Source: Stenotrophomonas lactitubi
Lineage (GTDB): Bacteria; Pseudomonadota; Gammaproteobacteria; Xanthomonadales; Xanthomonadaceae
DNA: 64,000 nt
Direction of reading: 5' to 3'
Assembly: GCF_002803515.1 (NCBI RefSeq)
Contig: NZ_PHQX01000001.1
Location: 2,976,001-3,040,000 of the forward strand
The notes under the pieces were generated by a model, which saw nothing but the letters and a program-made list of their open reading frames with translations, had not been told where the DNA came from and ran no database searches. A program made the translations under genes and the position numbers. Of the stretch, positions 44,599 to 52,418 are shown in pieces (the first letter of the stretch is position 1; the number at the start of each line of letters is the position of its first letter).

Positions 44599-45482
44599 TG
44601 GATGCCGCACCTGCCGTCCTCGCCCCGCCGCCGCGCGAAGCGCAGCGGCTGGGAGCCACCATCGCCCTGTCGGTGCTGGTGCACGCCCTGCTGATCCTCG
44701 GGGTCGGTTTTGCCGTGAAAGGCGATGCGCCACTGGTGCCGACCCTGGAAGTGATCTTCAGCCAGACCCGCACCGCGTTGACCCCGAAGCAAGCGGATTT
44801 CCTGGCCGCCGCCAGCCAGGAGGGCGGTGGCGAACATGATCGTGCGCAGCGCCCACGCGACAACCAGGCCGGCATCGTGCCGCAGGCGCAGTCCGGCATC
44901 AGCCCGGTACCGCAGCAGCAACAGTCGGCAGCACCGGTGCCGCCACCGCAGGCGCGCGTGGTCAGCAGCCGCAATGGCCAGGACACGGTGGCCCTGGCGC
45001 AGTCGCGCCCTACCCCGTTGCAGCCCACGCCGGATGCACCATTGACCGCACGCGAACAGCGCGATGCCGAGATGGCGCGGCTGGCGGCGGAAGTGCACCT
45101 GCGTTCGGCGCAGTACGCCAAGCGCCCGAACCGGAAATTCGTTTCGGCCAGTACGCGCGAATACGCCTACGCCAATTACCTTCGCGCGTGGGTGGACCGC
45201 GCAGAGCAGGTCGGCAACCTGAACTACCCCGACGAAGCGCGGCAGCGCCGGCTGGGCGGGCAGGTGGTGATCAGCGTGGGGGTACGCCGCGATGGCAGCG
45301 TGGAAAGCAGCCGCATCCTGCGCTCCAGCGGCACGCCCCTGCTTGATGAGGCGGCGCTGCGGGTGATCCAGCTGGCGCAGCCGTTCCCGCCGTTGCCCAA
45401 CAGCGACGATCAGATCGACATTCTGCAGGTCACGCGCACGTGGGTGTTCCTGCCGGGCGGCGAACTGCGCGACGACCGGTAA
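44598..45482 (+). CDS. TonB-family energy transducer (TonB3-like)
   Basis: This 294-aa protein has an N-terminal membrane anchor at about residues 22-42 (ALSVLVHALLILGVGF, including the conserved S/H pair of TonB helices). A Gln/Pro-rich periplasmic spacer follows, then a C-terminal TonB domain from about residue 200 (YPDEARQRRLGGQVVISVGV through TRTWVFLPG). Its position beside gshB and pilG matches P. aeruginosa tonB3 (PA0406), which is needed for normal twitching motility and pilus assembly. A pilus-related role is therefore more likely than siderophore uptake. The 3' end meets composite repeat pair 3. Confidence 0.9.
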   Translation: MDAAPAVLAPPPREAQRLGATIALSVLVHALLILGVGFAVKGDAPLVPTLEVIFSQTRTALTPKQADFLAAASQEGGGEHDRAQRPRDNQAGIVPQAQSGISPVPQQQQSAAPVPPPQARVVSSRNGQDTVALAQSRPTPLQPTPDAPLTAREQRDAEMARLAAEVHLRSAQYAKRPNRKFVSASTREYAYANYLRAWVDRAEQVGNLNYPDEARQRRLGGQVVISVGVRRDGSVESSRILRSSGTPLLDEAALRVIQLAQPFPPLPNSDDQIDILQVTRTWVFLPGGELRDDR

Positions 45483-45492
45483 GGTTTTCTGC

Positions 45493-46015
45493 CCGGGCCT
45501 GCGGCCCGGAACCCGCTGGAAGCAACTGCCACTGCAACGGCAAGATCAAGAGCGGCGGTTGGGCTGTTGGTTTGGCGGGGCGGTGTGGGCTTGCAGGACA
45601 CGCCGTAAACCCGTCCATGGGGGCTCGATGGCGCCATCCATGGCGCCAACGGTCCTGCAAGCCCACACCGCCCCACCCCTGACAGATCGCGGCGCATCTT
45701 TGCTGTTGGTAGCTGCCGACCTTGGTCGACACGAGGCATCCACGCCATGCCTGCACGGTAGATCCACGCCACGCGTGGATGCGAGCGAAGCGATCTGCTT
45801 TTGACTTTGATTTTGTTTTTTTGATTTTGCGTGGCGGACGCGCACGGAAACTGTCCGTGGCCGGGCGGGTGGGTTGCGCAGGGGCGTGAGCCGCATGGAT
45901 GCGGCGACCGAGCTTACATGGACGTACTTGCAGCGTCCCCTGCGCAGCCCACCCGCCCGGCCAACCCACGGCTTCTGCTTTCAGCGACCCGCCACGAGGG
46001 GCTCAGCCGTTGGCT
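45493..46015. repeat. Composite palindromic repeat, pair 3
   Basis: The boundary hairpin CCGGGCC-TGC-GGCCCGG (45493-45509) and a GCAAC-rich tract precede the reverse half. Its outer stem is GGCGGGGCGGTGTGGGCTTG against CAAGCCCACACCGCCCC, with inner palindrome TGGCGCCATCCATGGCGCCA. The centre holds a SMAG unit. The forward half, from about 45790, has a T-rich tract, GGAAACTGTCCGTGGCCGG, the long hairpin with GGACGTACTTGCAGCGTCC, and the CCACGAGGGGCTCAGCCG end. That end contains the tsaB stop codon. Convergent tonB and tsaB flank it. Confidence 0.88.
45758..45780 (+). repeat. SMAG-type unit in the centre of repeat pair 3
   Basis: GTAGATCCACGC-CACGCGTGGAT: a GTAG head and an ATCCACG stem. A partial reverse copy (ATCCACGCCATGC) precedes it at about 45738. 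Confidence 0.8.
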
Positions 46016-46716
46016 TTCGCCTTCGCGGCCCGCGCAGCCTGCTGCTCGACCAGCGTCAGCGCCACGTTGTCACGCAGGTACGCCGGCTCGACCTTCTCCG
46101 CAGCAATGCCTTCGCCGCGTGCGAACGCCGGCACCGCCAGTGCCAGCACATCTGCTGCATGCGGCAGCGCCGTCGCATCGAAGCGGTGCAGACCCGCACC
46201 CAGCTGCGCGACCAGCGCGCCCTCCGCCGCGGCAAAACCGGTGCCGACCCCGTAGACGGATGCGTCTTCCGGCAACGACACCGCCGCCGGTACGCATACG
46301 CGCTCGGCATCACGCGCCACCGGCAGTCCATCCACGCGCTCGAAACGTGCCACGTACAACTCGCCCATCCGCGCATCGATCGCCGACAGGATCTGCTTTT
46401 CTTCCATCGGCGCGCGCAGTGCCAGCACCTGCAGCGTCGACACCGGCAGCAACGGGCGATCCAGCGCCAGCGCGATGCCCTGTGCCAAGGCGATCGCCAG
46501 GCGCACGCCGGTGAACGCACCGGGACCACGACTGAGCGCGATGCCGTCCAGCTGGCGGCGGCTGATGCCGGCCTCGGCCAGCAGCTCCTCCGCCCAAGGC
46601 AGACTCAGTTCGGCATGCCGGCGGGGGGCGATCTCGAAGCGTTCCAGTACCTGCCCATCGACATGCAGGGCTACGGAACAGGCTTCGGTGGCGGTTTCAA
46701 AGGCGAGCAGTTTCAT
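46003..46716 (-). CDS. tsaB: tRNA threonylcarbamoyladenosine biosynthesis protein TsaB
   Basis: This 237-aa ASKHA-fold protein has the N-terminal ETATEACSVAL strand and the H-A-E-L-S-LP helix. LSRGPGAFTGVRLAIALAQG is the family signature. It is the non-catalytic partner of TsaD in t6A37 synthesis on ANN-decoding tRNAs. The stop codon and the last residues (AKANG) are encoded by the conserved end of composite repeat pair 3. The helicase gene lies 9 bp upstream on the same strand, so the two are likely one operon. Confidence 0.95.
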   Translation of the reverse strand: MKLLAFETATEACSVALHVDGQVLERFEIAPRRHAELSLPWAEELLAEAGISRRQLDGIALSRGPGAFTGVRLAIALAQGIALALDRPLLPVSTLQVLALRAPMEEKQILSAIDARMGELYVARFERVDGLPVARDAERVCVPAAVSLPEDASVYGVGTGFAAAEGALVAQLGAGLHRFDATALPHAADVLALAVPAFARGEGIAAEKVEPAYLRDNVALTLVEQQAARAAKAKANG

Positions 46717-46725
46717 CGGATCGGG

Positions 46726-48774
46726 TCAGAACAGGGGGAACGTGGCACCGGGGGCCGGCTCCGGGCCCGCCACGGCGGCGGTCGGGGCTGCGGCATCTGC
46801 CACGGGGCCCCATTGTGGCGCAAAGAAGGCCTGCACATCGGCCAGTGCCCGGGTTCGCCGGAACGGCGGCAGCGACTGCAGGAAGACCTTGCCATAGCCA
46901 CGGTTGAGCAGACGCGGGTCGCACAGCACCAGCACGCCGCGGTCGGTCTCGCTGCGGATCAGGCGGCCAACGCCCTGCTTCAGGGCAATGACCGCCTGCG
47001 GCAACTGCTCGTCGCGGAACGGATTGCCGCCCTGGGTACGTATTGCTTCCAGCCGCGCCTCATACACCGGATCATCGGGCGTGGCGAAAGGCAGCTTGTC
47101 GATCACCACCACGCTCAATGCCTCGCCGACCACATCCACGCCCTCGCGGAAGCTGGCCGATCCCAGCAGCACGCCATTGCCGGATTCACGGAAACGCTGC
47201 AGCAGGGTCGCGCGCGGCGCTTCGCCCTGCACGAACAGCGGCCAGGGTCCATCACGCAATGCCTCGGCTGCTTCGCGCAGCGCACGATGCGAAGCGAACA
47301 ACAGGAACGCCCTGCCCTGCGACGCCTGCAGCACCGGGCGCAGCACCTGGATCAATGCGGTTCCGAAACCGCGTGCGGCCGGATCCGGCAGATTTTCAGG
47401 CAGATAGCACAGTGCCTGCTCGGGCCAGTTGAACGGGCTGGGCTGCACCAGTGTCTGCGGATCGTCCAGGCCCAGGCGCGTGGCGATGTGCTCGAAGCCG
47501 CCGCCAACGGTCAGCGTGGCCGAGGTGAAAATCCATGCAGCATGACTGCGCTCGCGATGTTCGCGCAGCGGCGCGGACACATCCATCGGCGTGCGCTGGC
47601 AGCGGAAACCGCGCGGGGTCAACTCGTACCAGAGCACGTCGCCGGCGGCGGCGCTCGTTTCGGCGGGATCGGCATCGAAGTCGAGCGCGGGTTCTTCATC
47701 GCCCAGCCAACGGCCCAGCCGCGAAATCGCCTCGCGCGCGCGCGCATGGCAGGCATCCAGGCCGGCAGCGGCTTCGCGCAACGGTTGCAATGCCTGCTCC
47801 AGCACCACCAGGCTGGACATCACCGCATCGAAACCCTCGCGTACCTGCGGCATCGCCAACGCCCGCCACTGCGTACCGCGCGCGGGCAAGCCTTCCATCG
47901 CAGCACGCAGCGCAGACAAGGCCTGCTGCAGATGATCGACCGGTTCCTGCAATGCCGACTGCGCGCCACCCACGCCGCGCGCTTCAACCAGACAGTCACG
48001 GCCCAGCTCCTGCCAGGGGCGCATGCCGAAGCCCTCGCCGAAGAACTGCGCGGCCAGCTCGGGCAGCTGATGGGCCTCGTCGATGACGAAGGCCTGCGCG
48101 CCGGGCAACAGCTCACCGAAGCCCTCCTGCTTCAGCGCGAGATCGGCGAGCAGCAGATGGTGGTTGACCACGACCAGGTCGGCGGCCTGAGCACGCTGGC
48201 GGGCACGCACGACGAAGCAGTCATCCCAGAAGGGACACTCGTTGCCCAGGCAGTTGTCGACGGTGGAGGTGACCATCGGCAGCAGCGGCGAGTCATCGGC
48301 CAGGCCATCGAGTTCAGCGATATCGCCCGAATCCGAGCGGCCAGACCAGGCCAGGATGCGCTGGAACTGTGCCGCCTGTTCGGGGCTGGAGAATCGCGGT
48401 TCACCGCGTGCCTGCTGCAGGCGATAGCGGCACAGGTAATTGCTGCGTCCCTTCAGCAAGGCACTGCGCAGGCCGACGCCCAGCGCCTGGCGCACGCGCG
48501 GCAGGTCACGGTGATAGAGCTGGTCCTGCAGCGCGCGGGTACCGGTGGAAATGATGGTGCGCATTCCGGACAGCAGCACCGGCACCAGATAGGCAAAGGT
48601 CTTGCCGGTGCCGGTACCGGCTTCGGCGAGCAGCAGGTCGCGCTGCTGCATCGACGCGGCAATGGCCTCGGTCAGGCGCAGCTGCGCAGGACGCGGGACG
48701 AATGCATCCAGATGGGAGGCGAGCGCGCCGCCTTCGCTGAGGGCTTCGCGGCTGGCATGGACAAGGTCGGACAT
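46726..48774 (-). CDS. DinG/YoaA-type ATP-dependent DNA helicase with Fe-S cluster
   Basis: From the ATG at 48774 (MSDLVHASREALS) the product is 682 aa. It has Walker A AEAGTGTGKTFAY, the DEAH box in VIDEAHQL, and motif VI QGVGRLIRSETDRG. Four cysteines (YLCRYR, then C-LGNECPFWDDC) in the XPD-like position bind a 4Fe-4S cluster. This makes it an SF2 XPD/DinG-family 5'-3' helicase; length and motifs fit YoaA better than long DinG. It acts in DNA repair or R-loop removal. The leader just upstream of the start contains the boundary hairpin of composite repeat pair 4. Confidence 0.93.
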   Translation of the reverse strand: MSDLVHASREALSEGGALASHLDAFVPRPAQLRLTEAIAASMQQRDLLLAEAGTGTGKTFAYLVPVLLSGMRTIISTGTRALQDQLYHRDLPRVRQALGVGLRSALLKGRSNYLCRYRLQQARGEPRFSSPEQAAQFQRILAWSGRSDSGDIAELDGLADDSPLLPMVTSTVDNCLGNECPFWDDCFVVRARQRAQAADLVVVNHHLLLADLALKQEGFGELLPGAQAFVIDEAHQLPELAAQFFGEGFGMRPWQELGRDCLVEARGVGGAQSALQEPVDHLQQALSALRAAMEGLPARGTQWRALAMPQVREGFDAVMSSLVVLEQALQPLREAAAGLDACHARAREAISRLGRWLGDEEPALDFDADPAETSAAAGDVLWYELTPRGFRCQRTPMDVSAPLREHRERSHAAWIFTSATLTVGGGFEHIATRLGLDDPQTLVQPSPFNWPEQALCYLPENLPDPAARGFGTALIQVLRPVLQASQGRAFLLFASHRALREAAEALRDGPWPLFVQGEAPRATLLQRFRESGNGVLLGSASFREGVDVVGEALSVVVIDKLPFATPDDPVYEARLEAIRTQGGNPFRDEQLPQAVIALKQGVGRLIRSETDRGVLVLCDPRLLNRGYGKVFLQSLPPFRRTRALADVQAFFAPQWGPVADAAAPTAAVAGPEPAPGATFPLF

Positions 48775-48793
48775 CAGATGGAAAGGATACCCG

Positions 48794-49325
48794 GCCGGGC
48801 GCTGCCCGGCACCCGTTTCAAGCCGGAGCACAGGCAAAAGCAACGGCAACCGCGTTTGTTCATGGCTCTGGGTTGCTACGTGCTGGGGTGGGTCGGACAG
48901 GACAGGCAGGACACGCCGTGAACCCATCCCTGGGGGCTCGATGGCGCCATCCATGGCGCCAACGGTCCTGCCTGCCCTGCCCGCCCCACCCTCGACAGTT
49001 TCCCGGTGACGGGAGGCAAAGGCGGAGCAGAAGCGGCTGGTGTAACGGGGAAAGTAGAAGGGGTCGGAGCTGTTTTCCTGCGGAAAACGGCTCCGACCCC
49101 TTAGCGAGCGCGCGCAGCGCGCGACCCGCGTTTGAGTTTGATTTTGTTCTTGCCTGCGGCGGCCACAGGAAACTGTCCGTGGCCGGGTGGGTGGGCTGGG
49201 CAGGGGCGTGAGCCGCATGGATGCGGCGACCGAGCTTACATGGACGTACTTGCAGCGTCCCCTGCCCAGTCCATCCACCCGGCCAACCCACATCAGACCA
49301 TCAGCCCGCCCGCCGCAGAGGGGGC
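48794..49325. repeat. Composite palindromic repeat, pair 4
   Basis: The boundary hairpin GCCGGGC-GCT-GCCCGGC (48794-48810) and a GCAAC-rich tract precede a reverse half ending near 49015; its inner palindrome is TGGCGCCATCCATGGCGCCA. The centre contains a GGGGT hairpin. The forward half (about 49120-49325) has the T-rich tract, GGAAACTGTCCGTGGCCGG and the long hairpin with GGACGTACTTGCAGCGTCC. Its right end is diverged. It separates the helicase 5' end from the TPR lipoprotein 3' end; no gene is present. Confidence 0.87.
49060..49100. repeat. GGGGT...ACCCC hairpin, copy 3
   Basis: Arms GGGGTCGGAGCTGTTTTCC (49060-49078) and its complement (49082-49100) pair over 19 bp with one G-U type wobble around a TGC loop. 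It occupies the centre of composite repeat pair 4. Confidence 0.9.
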
Positions 49326-49348
49326 AGCGCCCGATGGAGGGGAATACC

Positions 49349-49885
49349 TCAGTACCGCTTGATCCCCGGCACCGTGCAACCTTCAATCTGCGCATGCGCC
49401 GACACCGCATTCTCCTTCTCGCCCCGCGCCAGGCGCGCCTGTTCGATCGTCGCCCAGTGCCGACGGCACAGCGGCCCCGTCTTCGAACCCAGGTCCACGG
49501 CCTTGCGCGCGAACGTTTCCGCCTCCGCCCACTGGCCCTGCAGCAGCGCCAGTTCCGCGCGTTCCTGCAATACCGACGGATCACCAGCCACGATCTGCAA
49601 CGCCTGGTCCAGGCTGCCGGCCGCGCCGGCCAGATCGTTGGCCTGGCGCTGGGTCAGCGCCGTCTGCCGCAGATCCTCGACCTGCGAATCGCGCAGCGGC
49701 TGCACCGACAGTTCCTTGTCATCCGGGCCCGCGGCGGCTTCCACGGCTGCCAGTCGCTGTGCGGGCGTGGTGGTGTCCACCGGCTTGACCACCTGCGGCG
49801 CGCTGCTCACGCAGGCCGCCAGGGCCAGGCTGAGGCCACTCAGGACCAGGGGCTGGAACAGCGAACGGATAGTCATCGGCATCAT
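49349..49885 (-). CDS. TPR-containing lipoprotein next to mrcB
   Basis: This 178-aa protein has a signal peptide with the lipobox L-A-A-C near residue 24. Two or three tetratricopeptide-like helical repeats follow (RQANDLAGAAGSLDQALQIV and LLQGQWAEAETFARKAVDLG). It should be anchored to the outer or inner membrane leaflet in the periplasm. It overlaps mrcB by 4 bp, so it may modulate PBP1b, much as lipoproteins regulate PBPs elsewhere; this partner role is inferred. ATG codons at 49882 and 49876 are alternative starts. Confidence 0.85.
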   Translation of the reverse strand: MMPMTIRSLFQPLVLSGLSLALAACVSSAPQVVKPVDTTTPAQRLAAVEAAAGPDDKELSVQPLRDSQVEDLRQTALTQRQANDLAGAAGSLDQALQIVAGDPSVLQERAELALLQGQWAEAETFARKAVDLGSKTGPLCRRHWATIEQARLARGEKENAVSAHAQIEGCTVPGIKRY

Positions 49886-52323
49886 CGGCTTGGAGGAGGA
49901 GTCGCTGCAGCGGGTGCTGCGGCAGGTTCAGTGGCGGGTTCCGGTTTACGGTCGAGGCCGAACCAGCTGCGCCAGCCGCCGCCCTCGCCTTCGGCACCAC
50001 CCTGCGCGTCCGGCACGGCGGCCGGTGCACACGGCTCGTAAGCCGGCGCGTAGCCGACCACGAACGGGAACCGCCGCGCGCCCGGGCAGCCCTCGTCGGT
50101 ACTGTTGGTACCGGTCGCCGCAACCGGTTGCCAGTCAAGGCCCTTGTTGCTGACCTTCAACGGCGCGGTCGGCAGGCGCTGGAAGATGCCCGACCACACC
50201 CGCATCGCACCGGTGGCGCCGTACAGACCCGCCTGTTCGTTCTGGTCGTTGCCCATCCAGATCACCGCCAGATGGTCGCCGGTATAACCCGCATACCAGC
50301 TGTCGCGGCCATCGTTGGTGGTGCCGGTCTTGCCGGCCGGCTGCAGGCGGCCCAGGCCATCGGCATTCAAGCGTTGCGCGGTACCGCTGGCCACCACCTG
50401 CTGCAGGCCGATGCTGATCAGGTTGGCGGCGATGGAGTCACCTTCCTGTGCCGGTGCAGGCGTCTTGTCGTAGCGCTTGAGCAGCTTGCCCTGCGGATCA
50501 AGGACGCCACGCACCGCGTGCAGCGGCTGGATCTCGCCGCCCGATGCCAGGAACTGGTACAGCTGCGCCATCGCGTACGGGCTCTGGTCAGTCGAGCCGA
50601 GGATCACCGCCGGATTCGGCTCGGCCTTGATGCCAGCCAGCACATGGATCAACTGGGTCACCCGCTCCGGGCCAACCTGCATGCCCACGCGTACCGTGGC
50701 CTGGTTGTAGGAATGGGCCAGCGCGTCGATCAGGCGCACGGTGCCATGGCTGCGGTTGTCCGCATTGCCGGGGTTCCAGTTGCGGCCACGGCTGAGCTGC
50801 ACGGTCACCGGCGAATCGTCGACCCAGCTGGCCAGCGAATAACGGTCCGGCTGCGCGAGTGCCAACAGGTACACGAACGGCTTGAGCAGCGAGCCGACCG
50901 GGCGCTGCGCCTCGATGGCGCGGTTGAAGCCGACCTCGGATACTTCGCGGCTGCCGATCACCGCCACCACGTCACCGTTGTGCACGTCGGTCATCACCAG
51001 GCCGGCCTGCAGCTCGGGCCGACGCTTGCTTTCCAGCGACTTGATGGTGCGCGTGACCGCGCCTTCGGCATAGGCCTGCGCGGACGGCGACATGCCGCTC
51101 ATCACGCTCAGGCCGGCGCCCTGCAGGGCAGATTCCGGATAGTCGTGGCCAAGCTGACGACGCACCAGGTCGACGTAGGCGGGGAAGCGGTTGGCTGCCA
51201 CCAGGCCCGGGGTCTTGGGCACGCCCAGCGGCGCCTTCAACGCACGCTGGTACTCGGCATCATCGATCAGGGTCGCCTCGTGCAGCTTGCCCAGCACGAA
51301 GTTGCGACGGTCCAGCGCACGCTCGGGATTGCGGCGCGGGTCGTAGTACGACGGCCCCTTGACCAGGCCGATCAACAGCGCGATCTGCTCGGTTTCCAGC
51401 GAGGAAAGATCGCGCCCGAACCAGAACTCGGCACCGGAGGACATGCCGTGGATCGCCTGGCTGCCGCGCTGGCCCAGATACACCTGGTTGAGGTAGGCCT
51501 CGAAGATGGTGCGCTTGTCATAGCGCGCTTCCATGATCAACGCATACAGCACTTCGTTGAACTTGCGGGTATAGGTCTGTTCCTTGCCGATACCCAGCAG
51601 GCCACTGCGGGCCAGCTGCTGGGTCAGGGTGGAAGCGCCCTGCCGGCTCTGCCCGCCGGAACGGACCGTCACCCAGACCGCGCGCGCGATGCCGGACAGA
51701 TCGATGCCGTGATGGCGGTTGAAATCCTTGTCCTCGACCGCCTGCAGGCCAGTGACCAACAGGTCCGGGGCCTCGTTCATGCGGATCAGGCGGCGCTCTT
51801 CCTGCTTCTGCCCATACAGCGTGGCGATGCGCGCAGGATCCATGCGGGCCGCCTTCAGCGCCTTGCGGCTGTCGGCGTCGCGCAGCGAGGCGATGCTGCC
51901 GCCGGACAGCGACAGCTCGACCCGACGCGCCGCGACCTGGCCGTCGACATCGTTGTAGCCGCGGCTGGAGATGACGAAGCGGCCGCCCTGCACCGCATAG
52001 GTTGCCGGTTCCTTGCCCTGGCCATCATCGCGATAGGCCGAGGCGGCCAGCTCGGTCTTCAGGGTCGCCGCATCCATCGCCTTGCCGGGTATCAGCACCA
52101 GCGGGCGTGCATAGACGCGCGTCGGGATCTGCCAGCGCAGTTCACCGAAACGTTGCGTCACCTGTTGGTTCAGGTACAGCGTATAGGGGATCAGGAAACC
52201 CAATCCCAACGCGACCGCCGCCATGCTCCAGGTGATCAGCCGGCGGCGCCAGAGCGGACCGGTGTCCTGCTGGTCGTCGTCGTCGAAATCGTCGATATCG
52301 TCTGAATCGTAGCGTCGGGGCAC
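49882..52323 (-). CDS. mrcB: Penicillin-binding protein 1B
   Basis: This 813-aa bifunctional class A PBP has an acidic N-terminal tail (residues 1-22) and a membrane helix at about 28-50. A UB2H-like domain precedes the glycosyltransferase GT51 domain, with catalytic Glu197 in AVEDKDFNRHHG and GASTLTQQLAR. The transpeptidase domain has S-L-L-K in RPVGSLLKPF, SYN in AHSYNQA and KTGTTN. The C-terminal tail is Ala/Pro/Glu-rich. It polymerises and crosslinks peptidoglycan at the inner membrane. It is divergent from the glycosyltransferase gene with 95 bp between starts. Confidence 0.97.
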   Translation of the reverse strand: MPRRYDSDDIDDFDDDDQQDTGPLWRRRLITWSMAAVALGLGFLIPYTLYLNQQVTQRFGELRWQIPTRVYARPLVLIPGKAMDAATLKTELAASAYRDDGQGKEPATYAVQGGRFVISSRGYNDVDGQVAARRVELSLSGGSIASLRDADSRKALKAARMDPARIATLYGQKQEERRLIRMNEAPDLLVTGLQAVEDKDFNRHHGIDLSGIARAVWVTVRSGGQSRQGASTLTQQLARSGLLGIGKEQTYTRKFNEVLYALIMEARYDKRTIFEAYLNQVYLGQRGSQAIHGMSSGAEFWFGRDLSSLETEQIALLIGLVKGPSYYDPRRNPERALDRRNFVLGKLHEATLIDDAEYQRALKAPLGVPKTPGLVAANRFPAYVDLVRRQLGHDYPESALQGAGLSVMSGMSPSAQAYAEGAVTRTIKSLESKRRPELQAGLVMTDVHNGDVVAVIGSREVSEVGFNRAIEAQRPVGSLLKPFVYLLALAQPDRYSLASWVDDSPVTVQLSRGRNWNPGNADNRSHGTVRLIDALAHSYNQATVRVGMQVGPERVTQLIHVLAGIKAEPNPAVILGSTDQSPYAMAQLYQFLASGGEIQPLHAVRGVLDPQGKLLKRYDKTPAPAQEGDSIAANLISIGLQQVVASGTAQRLNADGLGRLQPAGKTGTTNDGRDSWYAGYTGDHLAVIWMGNDQNEQAGLYGATGAMRVWSGIFQRLPTAPLKVSNKGLDWQPVAATGTNSTDEGCPGARRFPFVVGYAPAYEPCAPAAVPDAQGGAEGEGGGWRSWFGLDRKPEPATEPAAAPAAATPPPSR

Positions 52324-52418
52324 GGGAATGCGACAATGTAGGGTCTGGCGAGTCTACCCCAGCCGCTGCGGCAGGCGAATTCTCCCGGCCCCCCTGCTTA
52401 AGCTGGAGTTGCACCCGG

